Positions 43,456 through 52,137 of a DNA stretch of 64,000 bases are shown one piece after another. The stretch lies in assembly GCF_024714495.1 (NCBI RefSeq), contig NZ_JAMZMJ010000001.1, positions 124,001 to 188,000 on the forward strand, read 5' to 3'. The DNA comes from Marinoscillum pacificum. Lineage in GTDB: Bacteria > Bacteroidota > Bacteroidia > Cytophagales > Cyclobacteriaceae. The notes beneath the pieces were generated by a model, which saw nothing but the letters and a program-made list of their open reading frames with translations, was not told the origin of the DNA and did not search any database. Numbering within the stretch: the first letter of the stretch is position 1; each line of letters begins with the position of its first letter. Made by a program: the position numbers and the translations under genes.

Positions 43456-44622
43456 ATGACGAAATTCGAAACTTTACAAATATTAGATAATTATAGGATT
43501 AACTTAAATAGTAAGCTAAATGATCCTGGGTGGACAAAATGGGCACTGGTTGGCTCTTTTGTTACACTATTTTGGTTATTGCTAGATATAATAGACAATC
43601 ATGTAATTACATGGCCAGCAGTTATAAAGATTTCAGTTGCTATTTACTTGGTTTCACCACTATTCCAAGCTTTATTAATAAGCAATAGATCTGAAATTGT
43701 TAACTCTAGTGATAAAAGTTACTTTATAATTCAATCTGAAATTTTTAAAAGTAGACATTCTCTAGTATACCAAGTTCTGGTTCTAGTAGTCATAGCCTAC
43801 CATATTAATTCTAGTGATTTTTTCAATCAATACTATTTAAGCTTATTTAATTTTTATTTAGGTTCTTCTTTACTCGCAATTCTAATATTGGTGGTGTTAT
43901 CAAGGTATCTTTCACAAAGTATTGGAGATGTTCATTACAGTCTTGATAACAGATATTCTAGAATATGGAATATGCCTATTCAAGTGGTATTCAGATGGAT
44001 AATACCTATTGTTTTAGTGTGTGGAATTTCGATTGACATCTATGATAAAGGAGATGTTTCTATATTATCATTTCAATTATCATTAATCATATTTGGGCTC
44101 TATTATTTGGTCTTATTATGGCTTAGTGTCAGCATTAATAAACCTGTTATCGACTCAATTGATCAAATTATTGTTGATTTAACTTTTGATAAAATAGATT
44201 CTGAAACTGCAATGGATAAACTAAAATTTCTTGTGTTTGGAATCTCTTTCGGGGACATATTAAGAACCGATTTGGGTCATTTTAGGAATTCACATGAAGA
44301 TTTTGGTTTATTGTGTAATAAAATGAATGCCAAGCTTAATTTAATCTCTTCTTCAAATGATAGTAATGATGAAAAAGTAAGAAATGAGGCTTTGGTTGAT
44401 TCTTTTGTAAAAGACTTCAAAAACCTCAGGTTACTAGTTGGTTCAATAAAAGGTGATTACAAAAGGATTAGATTCAAGCTTCATTTCTTTTCTGATGTTG
44501 ATTTAAGAGAAGCAGAGTTTAGAGAGTTTATTAATGAGTTAAGCGAAATGGTGTCAAAAAATGAAGATGACCTTAAATCCGTGGAGGAAAAAGTACAAGC
44601 CCTTAAATTAGAACTCTTGTAA
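43456..44622 (+). CDS. AT-rich membrane protein of unknown function
   Basis: 388 residues. About six membrane helices lie in residues 25-227 (WALVGSFVTLFWLLLDI, ISVAIYLVSPLFQALLI, LVYQVLVLVVIAYHI, SSLLAILILVVLS, WIIPIVLVCGISI, SLIIFGLYYLVLLWL). The last 160 residues are a soluble, charged, helical region ending in a coiled coil (EFINELSEMVSKNEDDLKSVEEKVQ). The reading frame is noticeably more AT-rich than its neighbours, with many Asn/Ser/Ile and AAT/ATT codons, which suggests recent acquisition. No family recognised. Confidence 0.7.
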   Translation: MTKFETLQILDNYRINLNSKLNDPGWTKWALVGSFVTLFWLLLDIIDNHVITWPAVIKISVAIYLVSPLFQALLISNRSEIVNSSDKSYFIIQSEIFKSRHSLVYQVLVLVVIAYHINSSDFFNQYYLSLFNFYLGSSLLAILILVVLSRYLSQSIGDVHYSLDNRYSRIWNMPIQVVFRWIIPIVLVCGISIDIYDKGDVSILSFQLSLIIFGLYYLVLLWLSVSINKPVIDSIDQIIVDLTFDKIDSETAMDKLKFLVFGISFGDILRTDLGHFRNSHEDFGLLCNKMNAKLNLISSSNDSNDEKVRNEALVDSFVKDFKNLRLLVGSIKGDYKRIRFKLHFFSDVDLREAEFREFINELSEMVSKNEDDLKSVEEKVQALKLELL

Positions 44623-44714
44623 TATTGAAGGTGTATAATATCAATTAAGGGGTTTTAAATAGTCGGCTAATTTTGAAATCACTTAACTACCAGTATTCTC
44701 GAAATGAATCTATT

Positions 44715-44750
44715 CAAAAAAGCCATCGCAACTAAGTTACGATGGCTTTT
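44715..44750 (-). terminator. Rho-independent terminator of typA
   Basis: AAAAGCCATCG pairs with CGATGGCTTTT around an 11-base loop. On the minus strand it is followed by six T, 22 bases after the typA stop. It may also end transcripts arriving on the plus strand. Confidence 0.85.
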
Positions 44751-44771
44751 AAATTTATAATCAAAACCTAC

Positions 44772-46544
44772 TTAAGGTTTGAATTGAATCTTTCTCATTC
44801 TCAATGACTCAGGAGTTACCTCTACGTACTCATCCTTCTGGATGTATTCCAAAGCATCCTCAAGAGAGAATTGACGCTTAGGAGCCACTTTAGAGTTATC
44901 ATCAGACCCTGATGCACGCATGTTAGTCAATTTCTTTCCTTTCACTACGTTCACCGCAAGGTCATTACCTCTTGAGTGCTCACCAATTACCTGACCGATA
45001 TATAGGTCTTGTCCTGGATCGATGAAGAAAATACCTCTATCCTGAAGTTTGTCCATTGAATACGCAGTACTAGCACCAGCTTCCATAGCGATCAACGACC
45101 CGTTGTTACGAGTAGGGATGTCACCTTTCATTGGCTCATAAGCTTTGAAACGGTGTGTCATCACAGCTTCACCTGCAGTAGCAGTCAACATTCTGTTTCT
45201 AAGTCCGATAAGACCTCTAGAAGGAATGTCAAACTCTAAGTGCTGGATAGAACCTTTTGGCTCCATTACTTTCAAGTCACCCTTACGCTGAGTAGAAAGC
45301 TCGATTACTTTACCCGCAAATTCTTCAGGAACATCAACTACCATGTGCTCAATTGGCTCATGCTTCTGTCCGTCTACTTCTTTGATCAATACCTGAGGCT
45401 GACCAACTTGAAGTTCATAACCCTCACGTCTCATTGTTTCAATCAAAACAGACAAGTGAAGAATTCCACGACCGAATACCAAGAATTTATCTTCAGAGTC
45501 AGTAGACTGAATTCTCAATGCAAGGTTTCTCTCTACTTCTTTATATAGTCTATCTCTAATCTGTCTTGATGTCACAAATTTTCCTTCTTTACCGAAGAAA
45601 GGTGAATCGTTGATAGAGAAAAGCATACTCATGGTAGGCTCATCTATAGCGATACGAGGAAGTACAGTTGGATTTTCGAAATCTGTAACGGTATCTCCAA
45701 TGTCAAAGTCTTCAATACCTGTAATCGCACAGATATCTCCACAAGGCACTTCAGTTACTTGTTTCTTGCCAAGACCTTCAAATACCTGAAGTTCTTTCAC
45801 ACGAACCTTTTTCATTGATCCGTCTTTTTTCGCAAGACCAAGTTGAGCACCTTCCTTCAAAGTTCCCTGTACTACTTTTCCAATAGCGATACGACCTACG
45901 AAATTAGAAAAGTCAAGAGACGTGATCTGTAATGCAGGAACACCTTCTACAACTTTTGGAGCAGGTACTTTCTCAAGGATCACATCCATCAAATGAGAGA
46001 TGTCTTCCGTTGGCTTTTGCCAATCAGAACTCATCCATCCGTTCTTACTAGAACCATAAACTGTTGTAAAGTCAAGTTGCTCTTCCGTAGCATCTAATGA
46101 GAACATTAGATCAAAAACCTGCTCCATAACGATTTCAGGATGACAGTTTTCTTTGTCTACTTTGTTTACAACTACGATTGGGTTCAATCCTAAGCTAAGT
46201 GCCTTACTCATTACGAAACGAGTTTGAGGCATAGGACCTTCAAACGCATCCACAAGAAGAAGTACGCCATCAGCCATTTTCAATACACGCTCTACTTCAC
46301 CACCGAAATCGGAGTGACCTGGAGTATCAATAATGTTGATTTTTACGCCTTTGTAATTCACTGAAACGTTCTTAGAAAGAATGGTGATTCCTCTTTCACG
46401 TTCCAGGTCGTTGTTGTCCAAGATCAAATCATCAAATTCCTGGTTTTCTCTAAATAATTTAGAGAAGTGAATCATCTTGTCCACCAACGTGGTTTTGCCA
46501 TGATCTACGTGTGCGATAATGGCGATATTTCTAATTTCGGTCAT
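44772..46544 (-). CDS. typA: Translational GTPase TypA/BipA
   Basis: Start set at ATG 46544 (590 residues), a normal length for the family; the upstream in-frame ATG at 46568 is less likely. The GTPase motifs are AHVDHGKTT (G1), RGITILSKN (G2), DTPGHSDFGGEV (G3) and VVNKVDK (G4). EF-Tu-like domain 2, EF-G-like domains and the TypA C-terminal domain (TNMRASGSDDNSKV) follow. TypA binds the ribosome and helps 50S assembly and growth under stress or cold. It has its own promoter at 46566-46594 and a terminator. Confidence 0.97.
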   Translation of the reverse strand: MTEIRNIAIIAHVDHGKTTLVDKMIHFSKLFRENQEFDDLILDNNDLERERGITILSKNVSVNYKGVKINIIDTPGHSDFGGEVERVLKMADGVLLLVDAFEGPMPQTRFVMSKALSLGLNPIVVVNKVDKENCHPEIVMEQVFDLMFSLDATEEQLDFTTVYGSSKNGWMSSDWQKPTEDISHLMDVILEKVPAPKVVEGVPALQITSLDFSNFVGRIAIGKVVQGTLKEGAQLGLAKKDGSMKKVRVKELQVFEGLGKKQVTEVPCGDICAITGIEDFDIGDTVTDFENPTVLPRIAIDEPTMSMLFSINDSPFFGKEGKFVTSRQIRDRLYKEVERNLALRIQSTDSEDKFLVFGRGILHLSVLIETMRREGYELQVGQPQVLIKEVDGQKHEPIEHMVVDVPEEFAGKVIELSTQRKGDLKVMEPKGSIQHLEFDIPSRGLIGLRNRMLTATAGEAVMTHRFKAYEPMKGDIPTRNNGSLIAMEAGASTAYSMDKLQDRGIFFIDPGQDLYIGQVIGEHSRGNDLAVNVVKGKKLTNMRASGSDDNSKVAPKRQFSLEDALEYIQKDEYVEVTPESLRMRKIQFKP

Positions 46545-46565
46545 AATCCCTGTAAAATGAAGCCG

Positions 46566-46594
46566 CAAAAATAGCGTATTCCTCAGTGAATCAA
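46566..46594 (-). promoter_or_regulatory. typA promoter
   Basis: On the minus strand TTG (46594-46592), an 18-base spacer and TATTTTTG (46573-46566) match the phylum's -33/-7 layout. The -7 box is 22 bases before the ATG at 46544, implying a short leader. Confidence 0.55.
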
Positions 46595-46681
46595 TCTATA
46601 AGTAGAAAAACTTTGTGTGAATATTCTTTAAAGAATGGAGTGAAGGTGTTGAAAATTGGATAAAAAGGTCAATAAGAAGCT

Positions 46682-47902
46682 CTAACAGGCATATGCCAAT
46701 TGAGAAATTTTTGAATGAATCAGATTTTTCTCTGGTTCTGTCTTAGCCAAATTATAGGCAGTTTCCAGATAATTCATGGATTTCTGTTTATCCTTTTGGG
46801 AATGAAGTTCTGCTAACAAGACATAGTAGTACTGATTTTGATACAAATTCAACTTATAAGCATCCTTCGCTGCTGCTTCTTCACCTCCAAGCTTGTAAAC
46901 GGCATAGGTTCTGTTGAGAGCGGCAACAGATGACTTTTCTTTTAAAAGAAGCAAGTCGTACATCGTGAGGATGTATTTCCATTTTTCTTCACTGTCTTCT
47001 TTTACTGTATGCCAATAGGCAATATTAGCTTCTAGATGATATTTGGAAATCGAATCTCCATTGGATGAGCGATTCAAGTACTCAACGCCTTTAGCAATTA
47101 AGTCTTGATCCCAAAGTTCACTATCCTGGTCATCATACAATACTACCTGACCACATGCCCCCATACGAGCTTCCAATCTGGATGAATGAAAACACATCAA
47201 CGCAATCAGAGCTTTTACTTCATTTGAGTTGGTATCTTCACTGGTGCTTAATATATAACCAAGTCTTAGAGCTTCCAAACAAAGATCTTTTCTTACAATG
47301 CTGTCATTGCTTTCAGAGTAGTAACCTTCATTGAATAACAAGTAAATGGTAGTCAATACACTATCCATTCGTCTCTTAATATCATATTGATCGATCGTAT
47401 CTAGATCAGTTTGATGTGCTCTCAGATATTTTTTGGTCCTGTATAGTCGTTTGTTGATCACGTCCTTCGTGGTAAGAAATGCATTGGCAATTTCTTCCAC
47501 CCCAAATCCACATAATACTTTCAAGGCAAGTGCAATTCTTGCTTCGTTTGGTAATTCTGGATGACATATAGCAAAGATCATTCGCAGCTGACTGTCCGCA
47601 ATCAATTCTTCGGAAAACTCAATTTTGCTGAAGTCAGATAATTGCTGATTGTACAGGTTGAATTCTAACTGTCGCCTTTTAAGGATGTTGATTGTTTTGT
47701 TCTTAGCCACTCGATATAGCCAGGCGGTTGGGTTAGCTGGTATGCCTCTATGTGGCCAGGATTCTAAGGCATCTGAGAAAGTGTCGCTTACAATGTCTTC
47801 AGCTAATCCAATTTGGTCCAAACCAAATTGATGGCATAAAACGGCAGTCATTTTACCATATTCCTGCCGGAACAAATGTGGTATCAATTCATTATTAATC
47901 AT
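46682..47902 (-). CDS. ECF42-type sigma factor with C-terminal TPR-like extension
   Basis: 406 residues, about twice the size of an ordinary ECF factor. Region 2 is at the N-terminus (AEDIVSDTFSDALESWPHRGIPANPTAWLYRVAKNKTINILKR). Region 4 follows near 110-165 (LALKVLCGFGVEEIANAFLTTKDVINKRLYRTKKYLR). The remaining 230 residues are a DUF6596/TPR-like helical extension (FNEGYYSESND, SKYHLEANIAYWHTVKED, SSVAALNRTYAVYKLGGEEAA). This is the architecture of group ECF42, whose genes sit beside YCII/DGPF proteins. That partner is directly upstream here with a 43-base gap. No anti-sigma gene is present, as is usual for this group. Confidence 0.9.
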   Translation of the reverse strand: MINNELIPHLFRQEYGKMTAVLCHQFGLDQIGLAEDIVSDTFSDALESWPHRGIPANPTAWLYRVAKNKTINILKRRQLEFNLYNQQLSDFSKIEFSEELIADSQLRMIFAICHPELPNEARIALALKVLCGFGVEEIANAFLTTKDVINKRLYRTKKYLRAHQTDLDTIDQYDIKRRMDSVLTTIYLLFNEGYYSESNDSIVRKDLCLEALRLGYILSTSEDTNSNEVKALIALMCFHSSRLEARMGACGQVVLYDDQDSELWDQDLIAKGVEYLNRSSNGDSISKYHLEANIAYWHTVKEDSEEKWKYILTMYDLLLLKEKSSVAALNRTYAVYKLGGEEAAAKDAYKLNLYQNQYYYVLLAELHSQKDKQKSMNYLETAYNLAKTEPEKNLIHSKISQLAYAC

Positions 47903-47945
47903 GGAGCGGAATTCAGCCAGTTGTGGCGTTGGCTTGAAGATAAGT

Positions 47946-48296
47946 TTATTCTTTGTAATATGCTATTTTTCTAACTTCAATTGTGTTGCCGGGAGCTAAT
48001 AACACGGGTGACTTTTTTGCCAATTCCGCGGCTTCATCAGCAGACTGAGCCTTAACAACAATATACCCTCCAATAGTTTCCTTGATATCACCAAAAGGTC
48101 CGTTTGTAACGGTATTCCCATGTCCAACAACTCTAGCATCATCAAAAGAAAGTCCGTTTCCAGGGCTAACTAATTGTTCCTTCGTGGCTATTTCATCGAG
48201 CCATTTTTTGGTCATGGTCATCCATTGTTGAATCTGTTTAGGGGACGCTGCTTTGCCTCCATCTTCGTGTCTGAATATTAACATAAACTCGTTCAT
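47946..48296 (-). CDS. YCII/DGPF-family protein
   Basis: 116 residues. MNEFMLIFRHEDGGKAASPKQ begins a YciI ferredoxin-like fold and NGPFGDIKETIGGY is the DGPF motif (here NGPF). The residues EIATKEQLVSPGNGLS and VVGHGNTVT are typical of the ECF42-linked members. It probably lies in one transcript with the sigma gene and may be both partner and target of that sigma factor. The biochemical role of these proteins is not established. Confidence 0.9.
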   Translation of the reverse strand: MNEFMLIFRHEDGGKAASPKQIQQWMTMTKKWLDEIATKEQLVSPGNGLSFDDARVVGHGNTVTNGPFGDIKETIGGYIVVKAQSADEAAELAKKSPVLLAPGNTIEVRKIAYYKE

Positions 48297-48430
48297 TGTT
48301 CTAAAATTAATCGTTCTTGTTTATCTGTATATCAATCAGTCAGTTAGAAATAGGACAGAGAATGTGAAATTTATTTTTCTAAATCTGATTTGAGCCATTT
48401 CATCGTTCATATAGAACAACAATTGGCATT

Positions 48431-48841
48431 ATGGATAAAAGAGAATTTTTGAAAAAGGCAAGTCTTGCCACTGCATTAGCCTATTTTGGCTTGACACTTG
48501 AAAGCTGTTCAGAAGAAGATGTTCCAGACCCAAACGGAGGACAAGAGATAGTACTGGACCTTACAGAGCCACCATTTAGTATTTTGCAAAATGACCAGGG
48601 ATGGCTTTTGCATCCGGATTATGATATTTTGATTGTCAATGTAAGTGGAACAATCAGTGCTTTTTCTAGCCGATGTACACACTCAGGCTGTACACGCAAT
48701 TGGAGTTATTCGGAAGAATTTACTTGTACTTGTCATGGATCAAAGTTCAACACCTCTGGTGAGGTCACCAAAGGTCCGGCATCAAGTCCTTTAGCAAAAG
48801 TTGCTGTGAGTAAAAATGGGAATCTGGTGACTCTAGGATAA
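48431..48841 (+). CDS. Rieske [2Fe-2S] lipoprotein
   Basis: 136 residues. MDKREFLKKASLATALAYF then a lipobox-like LESC suggests a lipidated, exported protein; the KREFLKK start recalls Tat signals but lacks a twin Arg. The cluster ligands are CTH (in SRCTHSGC) and CTCHG (EEFTCTCHGSKF), the two halves of the Rieske motif. It is a small stand-alone Rieske protein rather than a cytochrome bc1 subunit. No oxidase or redox partner is encoded nearby, so its electron path is unknown. Confidence 0.92.
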   Translation: MDKREFLKKASLATALAYFGLTLESCSEEDVPDPNGGQEIVLDLTEPPFSILQNDQGWLLHPDYDILIVNVSGTISAFSSRCTHSGCTRNWSYSEEFTCTCHGSKFNTSGEVTKGPASSPLAKVAVSKNGNLVTLG

Positions 48842-48880
48842 TGAAGAGGTTCGGATTACCTTTAGTGAAAAATCCAAAAA

Positions 48881-49864
48881 GTGAAGTTTCTTAAAGCCCT
48901 ATTCATTATTGTTTTACTCCTTGTAGTTGCCTTTTTCTTAGGTCCTAAAGTGAGTTATCCAGAAGTGGTTGATCAGTCCATTAAACCGATAAACATAAGT
49001 TTAGATAGTTTGGATCAATTCGTGAAGCAAAAGGAGTCTAGCTTGGAAAGACTAAAACCTGGGAATGAATCGAGAATTGTTTGGGCTGATAGCATTCGAA
49101 AAACGAAATATGCCATCGTGTATTTGCATGGTTTTTCCGCTAGCCCGATGGAGTCAAATCCAACACATTTTGAAATAGCTAAAAGTCTAGGCGCCAATAT
49201 TTATCTTCCGTTATTAGCAGGACATGGTTTGGATGATAAAGAATCGTTCAAAGAATTGGTTCCTAATGACTTGATTAATGATGCTAAGGAAGCTATCGCT
49301 ATTGGTCAGTTATTGGGTGATCAAGTGATTGTCATGTCGTGTAGTACCGGAGCAACCTTGTCCATCTATCTGGCTGGTGCGAACAAAGAGATGATCGATA
49401 TGTTGGTGATGTATTCTCCAAATATTGCACTGGCTGACCCAACGGCGAAGCTTATTACGGGGCATTGGGGGCCACAAATAGTCAGTTCCTTGATTGGCCC
49501 TTACTGGAATCCTTCAGGAGAAGGAGAGGGAGATGGGTTAAAGTACTGGACAACCACCTATAGGACAGAGGGTCTGATGACTTTGCAAGCACTATTAGAT
49601 CAAACTATGACTATAGATATTTTTGAGCAAGTGACTCAGCCATACTTCCTTGGCTATTATTACAAAAATGATCAAGAAAGAGACCCAACAGTTTCCACTG
49701 ACGCCATGCTGTGGTTCGATGAGCATACATCTACGCCTCTAGATCATAAAAAGGTAATCGCGTTTCCTGATGCAGGTACACATGTGATAACCAATCCATT
49801 GAAAGCGCAAAATATTGAAGCAGTGATGGATTCAACTTTAGCATTTATCAAGAAAGAGCTCTAA
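48881..49864 (+). CDS. Alpha/beta-hydrolase (lipase/esterase-like), membrane-anchored
   Basis: GTG start, 327 residues. An N-terminal hydrophobic helix (about 5-21) anchors or exports it. The fold shows AIVYLHGFSASPME with the oxyanion site, nucleophile Ser155 in SCSTGATLSI (a GxSxG variant with Ser at the first position) and the His in DAGTHVI. The Asp of the triad is probably in the C-terminal region but was not fixed. Likely substrates are esters or lipids. It ends two bases from the convergent CotH gene. Confidence 0.85.
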   Translation: MKFLKALFIIVLLLVVAFFLGPKVSYPEVVDQSIKPINISLDSLDQFVKQKESSLERLKPGNESRIVWADSIRKTKYAIVYLHGFSASPMESNPTHFEIAKSLGANIYLPLLAGHGLDDKESFKELVPNDLINDAKEAIAIGQLLGDQVIVMSCSTGATLSIYLAGANKEMIDMLVMYSPNIALADPTAKLITGHWGPQIVSSLIGPYWNPSGEGEGDGLKYWTTTYRTEGLMTLQALLDQTMTIDIFEQVTQPYFLGYYYKNDQERDPTVSTDAMLWFDEHTSTPLDHKKVIAFPDAGTHVITNPLKAQNIEAVMDSTLAFIKKEL

Positions 49865-49866
49865 GC

Positions 49867-51471
49867 TTAATTTTTGATAATCAGTTGAGAAGCTGTTTTA
49901 TTGTTTTGAGTAATCCGCAGAAGGTATTTGCCAGACTTTAGAGTTGAACCGATAGCGGTGTTGTGATTGGTGTCTTCCGCTTCCTCGACAATTCGTCCAT
50001 CCAATGAGTAAATAGTATAAGTGAATTGATTGTCTGATTGTTGGATTTGCCAATAATTGGCTGTTGGGTTTGGAAACACGCTCAATTCCTGATTGATTTC
50101 CTCACTCAGCACTATTTCTTGTACTTCTAAGTCAGCTATTGCTTGATCCATCCAGGCCAAACGATTGGTAATCCACGTATTTAAATAACTAAGCTCATCT
50201 CCATAAGAACTTCCAACATAATTGTTTGGCCAAACGTAGGTGCCGAGGATCGGCCATCTTTGAAAGTTTCTGACAGCAGGCCCACTCAATTTTCTTGTTG
50301 CATTATCTATCAAAGAAGCAATGGCTTCATCTGACCAATCACCATTTCGTAATTCTGTCCATCTAGATTTCATTAAACTGACATACTCAGGATCTTGTAA
50401 AAAGAAATTCCACCAAAAAGGGTTAAGCCAGTAATCCCAAGGGCAAGCTTCATTGAAGTCCCAGGCCCAACCAGTAGTAGTTCCTCCGTTGCAGTAGTCA
50501 GCATTGCCAAAAGCAAGATTATAATCCCACGGAGGACCCATTGTTAGTTTACCATCATCACTGTCTTTGTCTTTGAATAAATAAGTACTTAAGCGATAAC
50601 TGTCCACATTTCGATTCAATTCGCATAGTAGTGCATAATCGATAAAAGACGCAACGTCTATATAATTTTGATAGCCTGTTTCATCTGAAAAGTCCTTGGT
50701 ATACAGGGCTTGTTCAAATGCTGAAATATACGTTTTAATGTAAGTGAATTGAGCGTCAGTTAGATCTTCAGGTTTAGGATAGTCTACCAGGAAATTCACT
50801 ATTTGAAAGTTCTCTTGTCTTAAAGGTGGGGCATAGGCTGATTCCCAACTCTTGACCAGTTCGCCTTCATTTATTTTGTCCAACTTCACGATGTACCCAC
50901 CTGTTAGGTCATCACCATCGTTTTCATCTTCTTCCAGTTTGCTGATGTCTACTCGTTCTCCATCACGTTTGATTTTTTCCATCAAAACGTAAACTCCGCG
51001 ATAGTCTCCATTGATAACAACTTCTGTTAGAACTGTTCTGGATCCATAGCGACCAGTTTTCGCCCAAAGGTTGAAGGTTAAATAGTTTCTAATCAGTGAT
51101 TTATCAGAATATGGGCCGTGAAGTATCCAATCTTCTTCTTCTGGTAAACCAAGTACTGGAAACTTAATATCCTCACCAGCTTCGTCCCATAGTTCTATTC
51201 CGAAATTCTTCTTATCAAAAGATTGACTCGACTGTCCCCTGAATTCAATTCCGATATAGCCGTTGTAATCATTTGGTACATCAGTGATTTGATTGTTGCC
51301 ACTAGGATTATTGATGATTTTCATAGTGGCCATGACTTTTGGCTCATCTACGATCTCATGATCCGTATCGATAAGTATGATTGGGAGATTGGATTCTGTA
51401 AAGTTCACTTGAGCATGCAATGCGAACGAGCCACAGCTAATAAGTACAGTGAGGAGTAGGGTTTTCATCAT
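49867..51471 (-). CDS. CotH-kinase family protein with type IX secretion sorting tail
   Basis: Start set at ATG 51471 (534 residues), which leaves a clean signal peptide (MMKTLLLTVLISCGSFALHAQ); the frame extends 45 codons further upstream but without support. The CotH core has GYIGIEFRGQSSQSF, YRGVYVLMEKIKRDGERVDI and the catalytic-like WDYNLAFGNADY near residue 310. CotH of Bacillus is an atypical protein kinase that phosphorylates spore-coat proteins. The tail SVFPNPTANYWQIQQ to the end is a T9SS sorting domain, so the protein should be secreted to the cell surface. Whether it is a kinase outside the cell is open. Confidence 0.88.
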   Translation of the reverse strand: MMKTLLLTVLISCGSFALHAQVNFTESNLPIILIDTDHEIVDEPKVMATMKIINNPSGNNQITDVPNDYNGYIGIEFRGQSSQSFDKKNFGIELWDEAGEDIKFPVLGLPEEEDWILHGPYSDKSLIRNYLTFNLWAKTGRYGSRTVLTEVVINGDYRGVYVLMEKIKRDGERVDISKLEEDENDGDDLTGGYIVKLDKINEGELVKSWESAYAPPLRQENFQIVNFLVDYPKPEDLTDAQFTYIKTYISAFEQALYTKDFSDETGYQNYIDVASFIDYALLCELNRNVDSYRLSTYLFKDKDSDDGKLTMGPPWDYNLAFGNADYCNGGTTTGWAWDFNEACPWDYWLNPFWWNFFLQDPEYVSLMKSRWTELRNGDWSDEAIASLIDNATRKLSGPAVRNFQRWPILGTYVWPNNYVGSSYGDELSYLNTWITNRLAWMDQAIADLEVQEIVLSEEINQELSVFPNPTANYWQIQQSDNQFTYTIYSLDGRIVEEAEDTNHNTAIGSTLKSGKYLLRITQNNKTASQLIIKN

Positions 51472-51584
51472 CTTCAAATTGAGGCATGAAGATAATGTAA
51501 AAGAAGATACTGAAGAGTATCTGTTTATAATATTGAAATAAACGGTAAGTGCAGGATGTAATCTTGGAAAATTAAGAAGGAAAG

Positions 51585-51613
51585 CTCCTGATTGAATAGT
51601 TAACAATCAGGAG
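51585..51613 (-). terminator. Hairpin between cyclophilin and CotH genes
   Basis: A perfect 10-bp stem CTCCTGATTG / CAATCAGGAG with a 9-base loop, 13 bases after the cyclophilin stop. The following T-run on the minus strand is interrupted (CTTTCCTTCTT), so termination strength is uncertain. Confidence 0.55.
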
Positions 51614-51625
51614 ACCTGGAAATTC

Positions 51626-52060
51626 TTATTCAGTGATAACAACTTTTTCCATTGTATCGCCTTGTTTGATTTGGTCAATAACATCCAAACCATCTACTAC
51701 TTTACCAAAACACGTATGGTTTCTGTCAAGGTGTGCAGTGTTAGTTCTGCTGTGGCAAATGAAGAATTGAGATCCACCAGTGTTTCTTCCGGCATGTGCC
51801 ATCGACAATACACCTCTGTCATGGTATTGGTTGTCGCCATCTAGCTCACAATCAATATGGTATCCAGGTCCACCAGCACCTGTGCCGTTCGGGCATCCGC
51901 CTTGAATAACGAAATCAGGAATTACTCTGTGGAAAGTCAAGCCGTCGTAGAAACCATGCTCAGCAAGATCGATAAAGTTGGCTACTGTCTTAGGAGCATC
52001 TTTCTCGTAGAACTCGATTTTCATCACTCCTTTTTTAGTATGTATTTCTGCTTTTTTCAT
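51626..52060 (-). CDS. Cyclophilin-type peptidyl-prolyl cis-trans isomerase
   Basis: 144 residues, no signal peptide, so a cytoplasmic PpiB-like enzyme. [13 protein letters not shown] supplies the catalytic Arg, [19 protein letters not shown] is the substrate-binding loop and [15 protein letters not shown] closes the fold. It speeds proline isomerisation during folding. It is divergent from the CvfB-like gene with -7 boxes facing each way between them. Confidence 0.95.
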   Translation of the reverse strand: MKKAEIHTKKGVMKIEFYEKDAPKTVANFIDLAEHGFYDGLTFHRVIPDFVIQGGCPNGTGAGGPGYHIDCELDGDNQYHDRGVLSMAHAGRNTGGSQFFICHSRTNTAHLDRNHTCFGKVVDGLDVIDQIKQGDTMEKVVITE

Positions 52061-52082
52061 TTGTGTTGATTTATTGATCGTG

Positions 52083-52090
52083 CAAATTTA
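52083..52090 (-). promoter_or_regulatory. -7 box of the cyclophilin gene
   Basis: TAAATTTG on the minus strand matches TAnnTTTG, 23 bases before the ATG at 52060. Its partner -33 element is not clear. Confidence 0.4.
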
Positions 52091-52111
52091 ATCCAGCCCT
52101 CATAAAAGAGA

Positions 52112-52119
52112 TACCTTTG
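52112..52119 (+). promoter_or_regulatory. -7 box of the S1-domain gene
   Basis: TACCTTTG matches TAnnTTTG, 19 bases before the ATG at 52138. It supports that ATG over an earlier in-frame start at 52117, which would overlap the box. Confidence 0.45.
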
Positions 52120-52137
52120 CGGAAGATTTACGCAATT

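Noticed and set aside
45240-45548. Plus-strand open frame of 102 codons within typA
   Set aside because: It is antisense to a highly conserved gene and rich in His/Phe/Leu as expected from reversed codons.
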